Counted from the first letter of the stretch, positions 30,655 through 39,569 are shown. The stretch is DNA of 64,000 nucleotides from Candidatus Gracilibacteria bacterium (GCA_041658685.1 JBAZZS010000003.1:124001-188000), one strand, 5' to 3'. Notes: generated by a model from the sequence alone, not told the origin. Program-made: numbers and translations.

Positions 30655-31599
30655 ATGAAAAACGAAAGACGAACAATTAAAAAAAATCCAAGGGGGAGTG
30701 CTTTACTTATTTCCCTTTTATTGATGGCATTTTTGATGGTTTTTGGGTTTGGGATCAGTCAAATTGTAGTGGATTCGATCCGTGTGGAACGCAATGTGGT
30801 GGATGCGGGAATGGCGTATTTTTCCGCAGAGGGAGCGGTGGAATCGGCCTTGTATTATCGTGAAAATCGGTTGCCCGGGTATGAAGCGCAGGATGATACT
30901 TCCGGAGTCCAAAGTCAGAATGTGATGCTTGGAAATGGGGCTTTGATGACCTACAACATGATGGCTGCGGAGACCTTGGTTCCTTGCGCTCATGAAGAAA
31001 ACGCATGGCGCGAATTGGGGATTCAGAAATCCGTGTCTTGGCCGTTGTATCGATGGGATGCCGAGGTGGGGCGAGCGGATCTTGAGGATTTTACGCTTTC
31101 TTTTAAGGTTGAAGATCGTGACGGAAATCTCAAAGCGGTTTCCGGTAATGTTTTGCGATGGAAAATTTTGGGCATTGATAAAAAAGATGGGAATACCAAG
31201 GCGATCAGCGGGCTTTTTGAATACACCGGGGACACGAAGACCTTGGATGCGATGGTGAATACGGCGAGTTTTTATGAAGGGTCTGAAGGAGGCACTTATG
31301 TGCATTACAATAATTATCCAATTTCCGATTTTTTAGAAAACCATTATTTCAACACCCTTATTTTGACCAATGTGATTGTGTTGTCGGCGCAAGATCCTTT
31401 TAATCCATTGCCGGAGGACTACGGTCTCCAATTACAGCTTTCCACGGCCAATCAAGGGGTGAGCGAGTCGCCGTGCGAATATACACTGATTCAAGCCGAT
31501 GGCACGAGCGGCGGTGTGACGCAAAATATTGACGTGAAAGTGAAACTCGAATCGTTTTTGCCGGTGTTCAACTTTGTACTGTACGAGACGGCGAATTAA
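30655..31599 (+). CDS. PilX-like pilus-associated protein
   Basis: 314 residues. Basic N-terminus with NPRGSALLISLLLMAFLMVFGFG, the pilin-like helix of PilX/GspK-type proteins, followed by VERNVVDAGMAYFSAEGAVESALYYREN. This is the usual companion of PilV/PilW in CPR operons. The C-terminal part is beta-rich and ends with VKLESFLPVFNFVLYETAN. It probably belongs to the minor pilin complex that primes assembly or sits at the tip. Last gene of the operon; a convergent lipoprotein gene starts its stop 6 bases later. Confidence 0.8.
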   Translation: MKNERRTIKKNPRGSALLISLLLMAFLMVFGFGISQIVVDSIRVERNVVDAGMAYFSAEGAVESALYYRENRLPGYEAQDDTSGVQSQNVMLGNGALMTYNMMAAETLVPCAHEENAWRELGIQKSVSWPLYRWDAEVGRADLEDFTLSFKVEDRDGNLKAVSGNVLRWKILGIDKKDGNTKAISGLFEYTGDTKTLDAMVNTASFYEGSEGGTYVHYNNYPISDFLENHYFNTLILTNVIVLSAQDPFNPLPEDYGLQLQLSTANQGVSESPCEYTLIQADGTSGGVTQNIDVKVKLESFLPVFNFVLYETAN

Positions 31600-31604
31600 G
31601 CGAA

Positions 31605-32129
31605 TTATTGATTGCAAACGTAAGCGGTTGTTATGCAACGCAAATCCCTTCCGTCATAAGATTGAGAAGTGAGGGCGAATTTGACCGTTTCCATGTCGGG
31701 ATTTGGACAGGTCGCTTGGGTGATGGCAGCGGAGCCCTCGATAAGAGCAAGATCATGCCCGGTAAAATCATCGTTTATACTATATTCTCCATTGCATTCT
31801 TCTTCGGTAATCCCGGCGCTTTCTTCACAATCGGTTACGGCTTCGGAAAGATCTTCGGACTTAAAACAATCGGTTCGAGTTGTAAGATCGGATGTATCTA
31901 TTGCTAGGTCGTTTGCGGTCTCTTGTTTCAATCTTTCTTCAGTGGCAATAAGAGCGTTTCGGACGTAATCCGGGAGTGTTTCTAAAGCTAGAGTGATTCC
32001 TGGGATCTGTTCTTCAAAACAGGCCACTAATCCTTCACAAGAATTATCATATCCGTTGGTGTCGTGGTTGGCATTGGGGTCGCAAGCATTTAATCCCATT
32101 ACAACAGGAAGGATTTTTTTTAATGGCAT
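31605..32129 (-). CDS. Cysteine-containing predicted lipoprotein
   Basis: 174 residues from the ATG at 32129, giving MPLKKILPVVMGLNAC, a very short lipoprotein signal with lipobox GLNAC. An in-frame ATG at 32156 would add nine residues. The mature protein is acidic, with cysteines in DNSCEGLVACFEEQ, RTDCFKSED, DCEESAGITEEECNG, TQATCPNPD and RDLRCITTAYVCNQ. No domain recognised. It resembles the lipoprotein at 11.3 kb in size, lipobox and many cysteines. It is convergent with the pilus operon and divergent from metG. Confidence 0.6.
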   Translation of the reverse strand: MPLKKILPVVMGLNACDPNANHDTNGYDNSCEGLVACFEEQIPGITLALETLPDYVRNALIATEERLKQETANDLAIDTSDLTTRTDCFKSEDLSEAVTDCEESAGITEEECNGEYSINDDFTGHDLALIEGSAAITQATCPNPDMETVKFALTSQSYDGRDLRCITTAYVCNQ

Positions 32130-32218
32130 GGGTATTTCGAGTCGTGGGAAATTCATGTTAATATAGGATTAAAGTTTGCAAAGGATTGTTATTTTATAAT
32201 AATCTTAATATTTAGTCA

Positions 32219-33736
32219 ATGGCTCCTTTTTACATCACCACCACACTTCCGTATGTGAATGCGGATCCGCATATCGGTTTTGCGTTGGAGATCATTCAGG
32301 CGGATGCGATCGCTCGATATCGTCGGTTGTGCGGAGATGAGGTTTTTTTCAATACCGGGACCGATGAGCATGGGGTGAAAATTTATCGAAAAGCGTTGGA
32401 GGCTCAGCAAGAGCCAAAAGCATATTGTGACGAATATGCGGCTAAATTTGATGCGCTTAAGGTGGCACTTAATCTTTCCTATAATAAATTCATTCGGACC
32501 ACAGACGAGGATCATATCGCTGCGGCGCAGGAGTTTTGGAGACGGTGTGCGGCCAAAGGCGATATTTATAAGAAAAATTATAAAGTGAAATATTGCGTGG
32601 GGTGTGAGTTGGGAAAAACCGAGTCCGAGCTCAATGAAGACGGTCGTTGTCCGGTTCATCCGAATATGCCGCTCGAGTCCATTGAGGAAGAAAATTATTT
32701 TTTTAAATTTTCCGCGTATCAAAAACCGTTGTTGGAACTTTACTCAAAGAATCCGGAATTTGTTTTGCCGGAACATCGGCTTACGGAAATGATTGAATTC
32801 ACGAAAAAAGGGCTTGAGGATTTTAGTATTTCCCGGCTCAAAGCCAAAATGCCGTGGGGCGTGCCGGTGCCCGGAGATGAGGCTCATGTGATGTATGTGT
32901 GGTTTGATGCACTCGTGAATTATATTTCTACCTTGGGATGGCCTCAGGAGGATGGGAATTTTTCAAAGTTTTGGCCCGGGGTGCAAATTGCTGGAAAAGA
33001 CAATTTACGTCAGCAATCGAATATGTGGCAGGGGATGTTGATGTCTGCGGGATTGCCGTCGTCCAAGCAAATTTTGATTCATGGTTTTATCACGTCGAAC
33101 GGACAAAAAATGAGCAAATCCCTCGGGAATGTGGTGGATCCTTTTGCGGTGGTGAAGGAGTATGGAGTGGATGCGCTTCGGTATTTTCTTTTGAGAGAAA
33201 TTCCGACGGATGATGATGGAGATTTCAATACCGAACGATTTCGGATCGTGTACGACAGCGATTTGGCGAACAATTTGGGAAACTTGCTGAGTCGCACTTT
33301 GGCGATGACGGAAAAATATTGCGAAGGCAAAGTGCCGGCGCCGGTGCAACACAAGGGCGCGATCGAGCAAATGGAAGTGGCGTGGAAAACGATGGAGGCT
33401 GCGATGGGGCAATTTAATCTTAAAAAAGCGATTGAAGAGGGCGTGCTTGAAGTTTTGAATGCAGCCAATCTTTTTGTGGAAACGGAAAAGCCGTGGGCTC
33501 TGGCTAAGGCCGGAGACACGCAAAAGTTACATGAAGTGTTGTATGTGCTTTTGGAAGGATTGCGGCATGTGAGTTGGTTGCTGGAGCCGTTTATTCCCGG
33601 GACCACGGCGAAAATGCGTGAACAATTGGGGGTTACGGAAACCGAAAAAGAAGGCAATGCGCTTCACGAATGGGGTCGTTTAAAACAAGGCACAATTGTG
33701 AAAAAAGGGGAGTCTTTGTTCCCGAGGTTGGCGTAG
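32219..33736 (+). CDS. metG: Methionyl-tRNA synthetase
   Basis: 505 residues. Class I motifs: TTTLPYVNADPHIGFALEIIQADA (HIGH-like) and SNGQKMSKSLGNVVDPF (KMSKS). A zinc-knuckle insertion is present (KYCVGCELGKTESELNEDGRCPVH). The anticodon-binding helical domain follows (NLGNLLSRTLAMTEKYCEG). It lacks the C-terminal EMAP-like tRNA-binding appendage found in many homologues. The enzyme charges initiator and elongator tRNA-Met. A TATAAT at 32195-32200 lies 18 bases upstream of the ATG. Convergent with the VirB2-like cluster. Confidence 0.96.
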   Translation: MAPFYITTTLPYVNADPHIGFALEIIQADAIARYRRLCGDEVFFNTGTDEHGVKIYRKALEAQQEPKAYCDEYAAKFDALKVALNLSYNKFIRTTDEDHIAAAQEFWRRCAAKGDIYKKNYKVKYCVGCELGKTESELNEDGRCPVHPNMPLESIEEENYFFKFSAYQKPLLELYSKNPEFVLPEHRLTEMIEFTKKGLEDFSISRLKAKMPWGVPVPGDEAHVMYVWFDALVNYISTLGWPQEDGNFSKFWPGVQIAGKDNLRQQSNMWQGMLMSAGLPSSKQILIHGFITSNGQKMSKSLGNVVDPFAVVKEYGVDALRYFLLREIPTDDDGDFNTERFRIVYDSDLANNLGNLLSRTLAMTEKYCEGKVPAPVQHKGAIEQMEVAWKTMEAAMGQFNLKKAIEEGVLEVLNAANLFVETEKPWALAKAGDTQKLHEVLYVLLEGLRHVSWLLEPFIPGTTAKMREQLGVTETEKEGNALHEWGRLKQGTIVKKGESLFPRLA

Positions 33737-34156
33737 CTATACGCTGAGCGTAATGCGAATGATGGCTTGAACAATGGCGTAGGAAAGGATCACAAGACAA
33801 AGCCCTAAAATGGCCCATGTGAGCCCCTTTTTTGCCGATTGAATCGTTTCTTCTTGGCCAAAGGCGCGTACATAAGTGAATCCGCTGTAGATGATGAAGA
33901 AAATGGCTAAGACTCCGGCGAGTTGTAATAAAACCACAATGATATCCGCAATGATCCAGTTGATGGCGTCGGATCCGAATTTGTCTTCAGCCTTGGTCCC
34001 GGCTTCATCGGGATGTAATTCTGCCCAGCCTTCGGGCGCATATTCCGGATGGAGATCGGAGGGGATAGCGAGTTGGGCTTGGAGCGTGTTTCCTTGAGGG
34101 AGGAAAAGCATGGCGCTGACCAGGAGGCCGATCATGAGAATTTTTGTTTTTTTCAT
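33737..34156 (-). CDS. VirB2/TrbC-like T4SS pilin family protein 5
   Basis: 139 residues from the ATG at 34156 (MKKTKILMIGLLVSAMLFL). A signal peptide is followed by an exported stretch of about 45 residues and two membrane helices. The first is IIADIIVVLLQLAGVLAIFFIIYSG; the second is GLTWAILGLCLVILSYAIV. Between them lies the cluster hallmark FGQEETIQSAKKGL. This is the CPR T4SS-pilin type, related to VirB2, the subunit of conjugative pili. It is the last of five tandem genes. Its stop abuts the metG stop. Confidence 0.8.
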   Translation of the reverse strand: MKKTKILMIGLLVSAMLFLPQGNTLQAQLAIPSDLHPEYAPEGWAELHPDEAGTKAEDKFGSDAINWIIADIIVVLLQLAGVLAIFFIIYSGFTYVRAFGQEETIQSAKKGLTWAILGLCLVILSYAIVQAIIRITLSV

Positions 34157-34166
34157 TATGGAATTT

Positions 34167-34715
34167 TTAATCAAGATTCAAATAGACGAGGCCGTAGATG
34201 GCGGCGTAAGAAATGGCGACGATGATGGCACCGATCACGGAATAAGTCATGATTTTTTTACCTTGATTGATGGATTCTTCGTTGTCGTTGGACATGACAA
34301 ACAGATACCCGCCATACAGCAGTGCAATGAAAATAAGTGTGCCGGTGATGGCCAATGCGGTGTTGATGAAAAAGGGAAGAAAATCCGTAAAAAGATTGCC
34401 GCTGGGGAGGCTGGTTGAGCCTTGATCCCCCTGAGGAGATCCCTCAATGAGGGCTTGTTCGTTGGGGAAGAGACATTCGAGTTTTTGTTCACTGGAGAGG
34501 TTTGCGGGGGAGTCACAGGGGTCTGTTGCCGGGGTGGATGGAGTTGATTCGGTGGAGTAGTCCGGCATATCACCTTCCATGGAAGAGGTGTCGGTTTCCT
34601 CAATGGCATCTGTGAATTCATCGGCCGGATCGTCGGCGGCTTGCACAAGCGGAGCGGCCAACAATAGGGTCAAAGAAAAAGTCAGAAGAGCGATGAGTAT
34701 TATTTTGAATTTCAT
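34167..34715 (-). CDS. VirB2/TrbC-like T4SS pilin family protein 4
   Basis: 182 residues from the ATG at 34715 (MKFKIILIALLTFSLTLLL). Signal peptide, then the longest exported segment of the set: an acidic Thr/Ser/Pro-rich stretch (DAIEETDTSSMEGDMPDYS) with one Cys pair. The two membrane helices (INTALAITGTLIFIALLYGGYL and ITYSVIGAIIVAISYAAIYGL) flank the hallmark SNDNEESINQGKK. The in-frame start at 34811 overlaps the upstream gene and is rejected. It is 10 bases upstream of protein 5. Confidence 0.78.
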   Translation of the reverse strand: MKFKIILIALLTFSLTLLLAAPLVQAADDPADEFTDAIEETDTSSMEGDMPDYSTESTPSTPATDPCDSPANLSSEQKLECLFPNEQALIEGSPQGDQGSTSLPSGNLFTDFLPFFINTALAITGTLIFIALLYGGYLFVMSNDNEESINQGKKIMTYSVIGAIIVAISYAAIYGLVYLNLD

Positions 34716-34725
34716 AAGAGAAAAA

Positions 34726-35211
34726 TTAAATGCTGTCGTATTCGATTTGTTGTTGAGTTTCAGGGTTGTAGGTGCCTTTTGGCATTGGAATGGTGTTGAT
34801 GATGGAAACAATGGCGTAGGCGAGGATGGCGATTCCCAATCCTACGGCGGCCCATAAGGCGTTTTTTTTGGCGGCGGTGATCCCTTCTTCTCCTCCAAAA
34901 GCCAGAATAAATCTAAGCCCCGAGATGATGAGTGAAAGTACGGCCAGTCCCGCCACCAGTCCCAGAAAGGTGCTGATAAATGTGGGGATGGCTTGTTCTT
35001 GGAAGTATTCTTGGACAGCTTCTTGATCGTCTCCCTCGGCAGGGCCGGGGAGGAGGTCCGGGTGGGAGACAATGGGCATGGTCACTGTGTTCTCTGCGGC
35101 GATTTCTCTTCCCGCGGCTTGCGTTAAAAGAGGAGAGAAGGCTCCGCTCCACCCTAAAACCATGAGGAATAATCCGAGGACTGTTATTTTTTTGAGAAAA
35201 GTTGTCGTCAT
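34726..35211 (-). CDS. VirB2/TrbC-like T4SS pilin family protein 3
   Basis: 161 residues from the ATG at 35211, one base after the previous stop. Signal peptide (LGLFLMVLGWSGAFSPLLTQAAG), exported part of about 60 residues, then helices LGLVAGLAVLSLIISGLRFILAF and LWAAVGLGIAILAYAIVSIIN around GGEEGITAAKKNA. This hallmark is the closest of the five to the VirB2/TrbC pattern. The longer in-frame start at 35331 would overlap protein 2 heavily. Confidence 0.8.
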   Translation of the reverse strand: MTTTFLKKITVLGLFLMVLGWSGAFSPLLTQAAGREIAAENTVTMPIVSHPDLLPGPAEGDDQEAVQEYFQEQAIPTFISTFLGLVAGLAVLSLIISGLRFILAFGGEEGITAAKKNALWAAVGLGIAILAYAIVSIINTIPMPKGTYNPETQQQIEYDSI

Positions 35212-35212
35212 A

Positions 35213-35821
35213 TTATTTTTGAAAGAAAGTTGGATTGATGGTGTAAAGAATGAGCGCGGAAAGGAAAAGAACGACCAATCCGGAGAGGGATTGCATGATG
35301 CGGGTTTTAGCTGCCCCAATGCTTTCGCCACCGCCTTGATCCATGGAGATTTGGATGCCGCTGATTACGATAACCAAAACCGCAATGATTCCAACGATGC
35401 CGGCGGCCCAGCGATAAATCACGGCGATGTAAGTTTTGAGGATACCAGTGCCCGAGGTTCCGCGAATGATTTGAACAAGGGTGCAGGTGGCGTCCACGGG
35501 GCAACCTTTACTATAGGCTCTATAGTAAGTTTCCGTTGTTTTATCTGTTGTTGACCCTGTTGAGCTCGTTGCTTTACAAGTGAATTTCCAATATACGGCG
35601 CTTACATCAATTCCTCCACTGGTGATTTTTTGATCAAAAGAACCCAGGGGTTCGGTGATTTCCATGATTATGGTGCTGTCTCCGGTTTCCGAGGCGAGTT
35701 GATTTAAGCTTTTTCCTTCAGTTGAATCACAGTAAACCGCATCTGCGGTTGCAATCCCTCCCAATAAAAACAGAGAAAAGAGACTCAGTGTAAAAATGAT
35801 TTTTCGAAGGGGTTTTTTCAT
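35213..35821 (-). CDS. VirB2/TrbC-like T4SS pilin family protein 2
   Basis: 202 residues. Signal peptide (IIFTLSLFSLFLLGGIATADA), then the largest exported domain: about 110 residues with four cysteines (YCDST, FTCKATSS, KGCPVDATC) that could form two disulfides. The helices are RWAAGIVGIIAVLVIVISGIQ and MQSLSGLVVLFLSALILYTI, with DQGGGESIGAAKTRI between. The extra domain could bind a ligand or cap the pilus. It follows protein 1 by 14 bases. Confidence 0.78.
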   Translation of the reverse strand: MKKPLRKIIFTLSLFSLFLLGGIATADAVYCDSTEGKSLNQLASETGDSTIIMEITEPLGSFDQKITSGGIDVSAVYWKFTCKATSSTGSTTDKTTETYYRAYSKGCPVDATCTLVQIIRGTSGTGILKTYIAVIYRWAAGIVGIIAVLVIVISGIQISMDQGGGESIGAAKTRIMQSLSGLVVLFLSALILYTINPTFFQK

Positions 35822-35835
35822 AAAAAAATCTTGAA

Positions 35836-36291
35836 TTAAGATTGCAGATAGAAAATTGATTGCACAAAACGGACGATGATATAGGAAAACATTGAAATCA
35901 CAAGACCGACAATCGCGGTTTCAAGTAAGGCTTTTCCTTTTTGGAGTTGATCTTCACTGCCTTGCGAAACAATCATGCGGATTCCGCCGATTACAATCAG
36001 GCCCATGGCGATGACTCCGATGATGCGTGTGATAAAATTGATGGTGTCTAAAATGAATGAAAGAAGGGGCGTTTTGCTGTCTTCGGATAAATATTCTTGC
36101 CCTTGGATGGCTGTTCCTTGTTCATCGTTGACATTTAAGATGTCTCCCACGTCAAAGGATTCCGTATTGTTTAGATTGCTGGGGATGGTGATGGTTTGAG
36201 CAAAAGTGACAGATTGGAATGAGATTAAGAAAAAAGGGCACAATACGGCCCATAAAATTAGATGGGTTGAGAGGAGAATTAGTTTTTTCAT
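35836..36291 (-). CDS. VirB2/TrbC-like T4SS pilin family protein 1
   Basis: 151 residues, first gene of the tandem set in the direction of transcription. Signal peptide ending SVTFAQT, exported part of about 50 residues, and helices DTINFITRIIGVIAMGLIVIGG and LETAIVGLVISMFSYIIVRF around QGSEDQLQKGKA. All five paralogues share the pattern: Gly at the end of helix 1, an acidic residue pair, Lys-rich turn, Gly in helix 2, Ser-Tyr near its end. The tRNA-Ala gene lies upstream on the other strand. Confidence 0.78.
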   Translation of the reverse strand: MKKLILLSTHLILWAVLCPFFLISFQSVTFAQTITIPSNLNNTESFDVGDILNVNDEQGTAIQGQEYLSEDSKTPLLSFILDTINFITRIIGVIAMGLIVIGGIRMIVSQGSEDQLQKGKALLETAIVGLVISMFSYIIVRFVQSIFYLQS

Positions 36292-36365
36292 CTCATTATT
36301 ATACCAGAAAAAATAAGGTTAGGCAATTGCCGGAGAGAGAAAATACTGGTGTTTTTTGTAAGGCA

Positions 36366-36374
36366 TGGTATAAA
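36366..36374 (+). promoter_or_regulatory. Extended -10 box of the tRNA-Ala gene
   Basis: TGGTATAAA (TG, one base, TATAAA) ends 36 bases before the tRNA. No clear -35 box at 17 bases, which an extended -10 can replace. Confidence 0.45.
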
Positions 36375-36410
36375 AAGGGGTGTCGTTTTTTGAAAAAGAC
36401 TTTTCATTGT

Positions 36411-36487
<77 letters not shown>

Positions 36488-36544
36488 GAAAAAATCGTTT
36501 AACGATTTTTTCTTTTCCCCTGTATTTTCCTTTGTATTTTTTTT

Positions 36545-37372
36545 ATGAGCCACAAGCGAATATTAGCATTTTATATTACGCTCGTTGCTTTAATTGTGTT
36601 TGGGGTTGCTTGCCAGCAGCGGGCTTCGCTTCCTGTCGATACGACCGTAGTCCCGGAAACGATTGAGGAGACTCCTGTTATTGAGGAATCGGTTGTTTTA
36701 TTGTCTGAAATTTTTGATGCCGAATCTCTCATCCCTGTGAATGCTGTGATTAAAACCATTTATGAGTTTGATCTCGATAGTGATGGGAAAAAAGAATACG
36801 GCATTGAATATGAAATGGATGATGTTATCTCTAAATATGGGAGACCCGTGCAAAAGGCTTATTTGGATGTTTTTAGGTTTACGAACGGCTCTTGGACCGC
36901 AATCAAGCAAGATGAAATCGATAGAGATATGAATGAATTTAGAATCACGGTGGTCCATTTTGATTCTTCTCTATACGATTATCTTTTAGTTCAAAAACCT
37001 TCAGATCCTCACGGTTATATGAGCGGTTATTATGTTTTTGGCATGACGACGGATGGATTGTTTGAGGATCTTCCAATTCCAAAAGCTTATCTGCATGAAG
37101 AAGAATATCTTGAGACCGGGGATACGTGGCTGTTTTACGATGGAGTTACCGTGACCCCGACGGCTCTTATTGAGCATTATGAGGTGGCGTGTGAGTCAAA
37201 AGAATGGACTGAGCCCCGTTTTGGGGGAGTCCCTGGCGATGAATCGGGCCCTTGTAGAATTCTTCAAGTGGCTCAAACCATAACTGAGAATGGATTCTCA
37301 ACACAGCCAGAGATTCTTGTTAATGCTACCGAGGAAGAATTCGCAGAGCTCGTAGCAAACCCGGAGCCCTAA
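36545..37372 (+). CDS. Predicted lipoprotein, unknown function
   Basis: 275 residues. Lipoprotein signal ending VFGVAC (Cys23), then a Val/Glu/Thr-rich linker to about residue 55. The body is acidic, with alternating strands and loops: IYEFDLDSDGKKEYGIEYEM resembles an FG-GAP-like calcium loop, and WTAIKQDEIDRDMNEFRI follows. Probably anchored on the outer face of the membrane. No known family was recognised. Its stop faces pilT across one base. Confidence 0.6.
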   Translation: MSHKRILAFYITLVALIVFGVACQQRASLPVDTTVVPETIEETPVIEESVVLLSEIFDAESLIPVNAVIKTIYEFDLDSDGKKEYGIEYEMDDVISKYGRPVQKAYLDVFRFTNGSWTAIKQDEIDRDMNEFRITVVHFDSSLYDYLLVQKPSDPHGYMSGYYVFGMTTDGLFEDLPIPKAYLHEEEYLETGDTWLFYDGVTVTPTALIEHYEVACESKEWTEPRFGGVPGDESGPCRILQVAQTITENGFSTQPEILVNATEEEFAELVANPEP

Positions 37373-37373
37373 T

Positions 37374-38417
37374 TTATTCCTGCACGTTTTTTTGATAGGT
37401 TTCTTCGGAAATGAGGCCTTGTTCGAGCAGTGTTTTGAGAGAGTGGTTCATGGTTTGCATGCCGTCCTTTCGGTTGGTTTCGATCACTGAGTCGATTTGA
37501 TAGGTTTGACCTTTTCGAATCAGGTTTTTGACTGCGTGATTAGACAGTAAAATTTCGAGAGCCGCGATGCGCTTGGTGCCGTTGACCGTTTCTTTTTCCG
37601 CGGGAAGGAGTTTTTGCCAAATCACCGCTTCCAAGGTTGAGGCGAGTTGGGTTCGAATTTGAGCTTGTTGATCCGGAGGAAAAACGTCAATCACACGATC
37701 GACCGTATTTGCCGCGCCTTGGGTGTGAAGGGTGGAAATCACCAAATGCCCGGTTTCTGCGGCCGTGATGGCCAAACTGATGGTTTCAAGATCACGCATT
37801 TCTCCGACAAGAATTACATCCGGATCTTCACGCAACGCAGCTCTGAGCGCACGGCTGAAACTCACGGTGTGGGTGCCGACTTCGCGTTGTTCAATCACGG
37901 ACAAGTTGTTTTGATGAAGGAATTCAATCGGGTCTTCCACGGTGAGAATGTGTTTTTTTTGTGAATGGTTGATGGATTTAATCATGGCCGCGAGGGTGGT
38001 GGATTTTCCGGAACCTGCGGGACCGGTGATGAGAATGAGTCCTTTGCGAAGTGAAGTCAGGGCTTGAATTTGAGGGGGGAGTTGGAGCTCTTCCAAACTC
38101 AACGGGACTTCCGGAATCACACGAAACACACCGCTGATTCCATTTCTTTGCACAAAAATATTCACACGAAAACGAGCAATTCCATCCGCTTCAATTGAAA
38201 AATCCAAATCCGAAGAATTTTGCAATTTTTTTTTAAGGGGATCGTCCATGACCTCGAGGAGGTATATTTCCGCGGTTTTTTTGTCGAGAATCGGATGGTC
38301 GTCAATGGGGACAAGCTCTCCGTTGATACGAAGAATGGGCTTGGCGCCGCTGCCGATGTAAAGATCCGAGGCTTTGCGGTCTACCGAGGCGCGAAGAAGT
38401 TGTTGAATGCCGTTCAT
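37374..38417 (-). CDS. pilT: Type IV pilus retraction ATPase PilT
   Basis: 347 residues. Motifs: Walker A ILITGPAGSGKSTTLAAMI, Asp box ILTVEDPIEFLH, Walker B RALRAALREDPDVILVGEMRD (AIRAALREDPD signature) and His box AAETGHLVISTLHTQGAANTVDR. The N-terminal SDLYIGSGAKPILRINGELV is the PilT N-domain. PilT hydrolyses ATP to pull pilus subunits back into the membrane and so drives twitching or DNA uptake. It lies 6-11 kb from the pilus operon. Extension ATPase PilB is not in the window. Confidence 0.95.
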   Translation of the reverse strand: MNGIQQLLRASVDRKASDLYIGSGAKPILRINGELVPIDDHPILDKKTAEIYLLEVMDDPLKKKLQNSSDLDFSIEADGIARFRVNIFVQRNGISGVFRVIPEVPLSLEELQLPPQIQALTSLRKGLILITGPAGSGKSTTLAAMIKSINHSQKKHILTVEDPIEFLHQNNLSVIEQREVGTHTVSFSRALRAALREDPDVILVGEMRDLETISLAITAAETGHLVISTLHTQGAANTVDRVIDVFPPDQQAQIRTQLASTLEAVIWQKLLPAEKETVNGTKRIAALEILLSNHAVKNLIRKGQTYQIDSVIETNRKDGMQTMNHSLKTLLEQGLISEETYQKNVQE

Positions 38418-38462
38418 GGGAAATGAGAAATTTTAGATTTTAAATTACGTGCGTGGTGTCTG

Positions 38463-39485
38463 TTAGGTTCTGTGGATTCTTCCGCCGTTGTCGTCTGGGG
38501 TATTTTCCGTTGGAGTTTCCTCTGCGGGTGTTTGATTTAGATATTCTTCCTCGGTCATGGTGGGATCAAGAATCGTTACATTTGGCTGAGATAAGTCATT
38601 GTAATCCGCGTGTTCAAAGCGATTTCCTCCCGTGGTCCAAGATCCGATGGTTTTGTCGTCGTTTTCAAACGGAGCGCTCAAGATGTAATCTTGATTGGGC
38701 CCGAGCGTGTTTTCATACACCGCGTAAGTGTAAATATCTTTTTTTAGAGGAAGAGGAAGTTCGCTTAAAAATCCTTGTTCCACGAGTACGGTGTTGATTG
38801 TATCCGCGGTTGGATATTGTTTGTTGGCATCGTAATATTCGATGAGTGCTTTTTCGATGGTTTCAAGATCAATAAGCCTTTTTTCGTTGCGAGTCGTAGC
38901 CGTGTTTTCCGTTTCGGTTGGGGGCGTTTCATCGGTTATGATTTCATCCGGTGTGGTTTGGTCAATGATTGTTTCATCGATCGTGGATTCGTCCGTGGAT
39001 TCGTCTGTGGTTGTGTTTTCCACCACAGGCTGATCGGAATCTTTAATGAATGTTTCGTATCCGTACACAAGTCCGATTCCGAGGATGAACAATCCGGCCA
39101 AGATCAATAAATTGATGAAAAGTGTGCTTGGATTTTTTTTCTCCAAATCTTCGAGGTCTTGCATTTCTTCGGGGGGGACGGCTCCGGTCGGGCTTGAGAT
39201 AAGGTCGTCATCGATATCATCGGGGGGCATTCCCGGAATAGATTCTATGGGCATTTCATGAGAAGGAATCGGTGAGGGTTCCGAGGTTGACATTTCCGTC
39301 GTTTTTCCGAGTTTTTCATCCGCTTTTTTCAAGAGATCCTGCGCAATGCTGTTGTTGGGTGCCACATGGAGAATTTCTTCACATCCTTGTTTTACCTTTT
39401 CAAAATCACCGCTCACAAACCAGTTTTGAATCTGTTTGAGTGCGCCTTCGATCGGGTTGGGAGTGTTTTGATTTTGGTCGTCCAT
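38463..39485 (-). CDS. TPR-like / TM / GspG-like C-terminal domain protein
   Basis: 340 residues. The N-terminal 60 residues look like one or two TPR-like helices (QNWFVSGDFEKVKQGCEEIL). An acidic Pro/Ser linker leads to one membrane helix (INLLILAGLFILGIGLVYGY, about residues 123-142), then a Thr/Asp/Glu-rich spacer. The segment LIDLETIEKALIEYYDANKQYP is the post-helix part of major pseudopilins of the GspG type. No prepilin leader exists, so a pilin head seems to be fixed behind a normal membrane anchor. Location upstream of pilT suggests a pilus-related role. Unusual architecture; function unknown. Confidence 0.65.
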   Translation of the reverse strand: MDDQNQNTPNPIEGALKQIQNWFVSGDFEKVKQGCEEILHVAPNNSIAQDLLKKADEKLGKTTEMSTSEPSPIPSHEMPIESIPGMPPDDIDDDLISSPTGAVPPEEMQDLEDLEKKNPSTLFINLLILAGLFILGIGLVYGYETFIKDSDQPVVENTTTDESTDESTIDETIIDQTTPDEIITDETPPTETENTATTRNEKRLIDLETIEKALIEYYDANKQYPTADTINTVLVEQGFLSELPLPLKKDIYTYAVYENTLGPNQDYILSAPFENDDKTIGSWTTGGNRFEHADYNDLSQPNVTILDPTMTEEEYLNQTPAEETPTENTPDDNGGRIHRT

Positions 39486-39527
39486 TTTTGTTTTGGTTAG
39501 AAGATTTTATTTTTGAATTGAAATTGG

Positions 39528-39566
39528 AATGCGGGGGGAGGGGAGCGCACTGCGCTTCGTGCGTGA
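39528..39566. repeat. Palindromic repeat family D, copy 4
   Basis: AATGCGGGGGGAGGGGAGCG followed by CACTGCGCTTCGTGCGTG: GCGCAC pairs with GTGCGT. Arms differ from the GACAC/GTGTC form near ftsK, but pairing is kept. Confidence 0.55.
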
Positions 39567-39569
39567 TGT

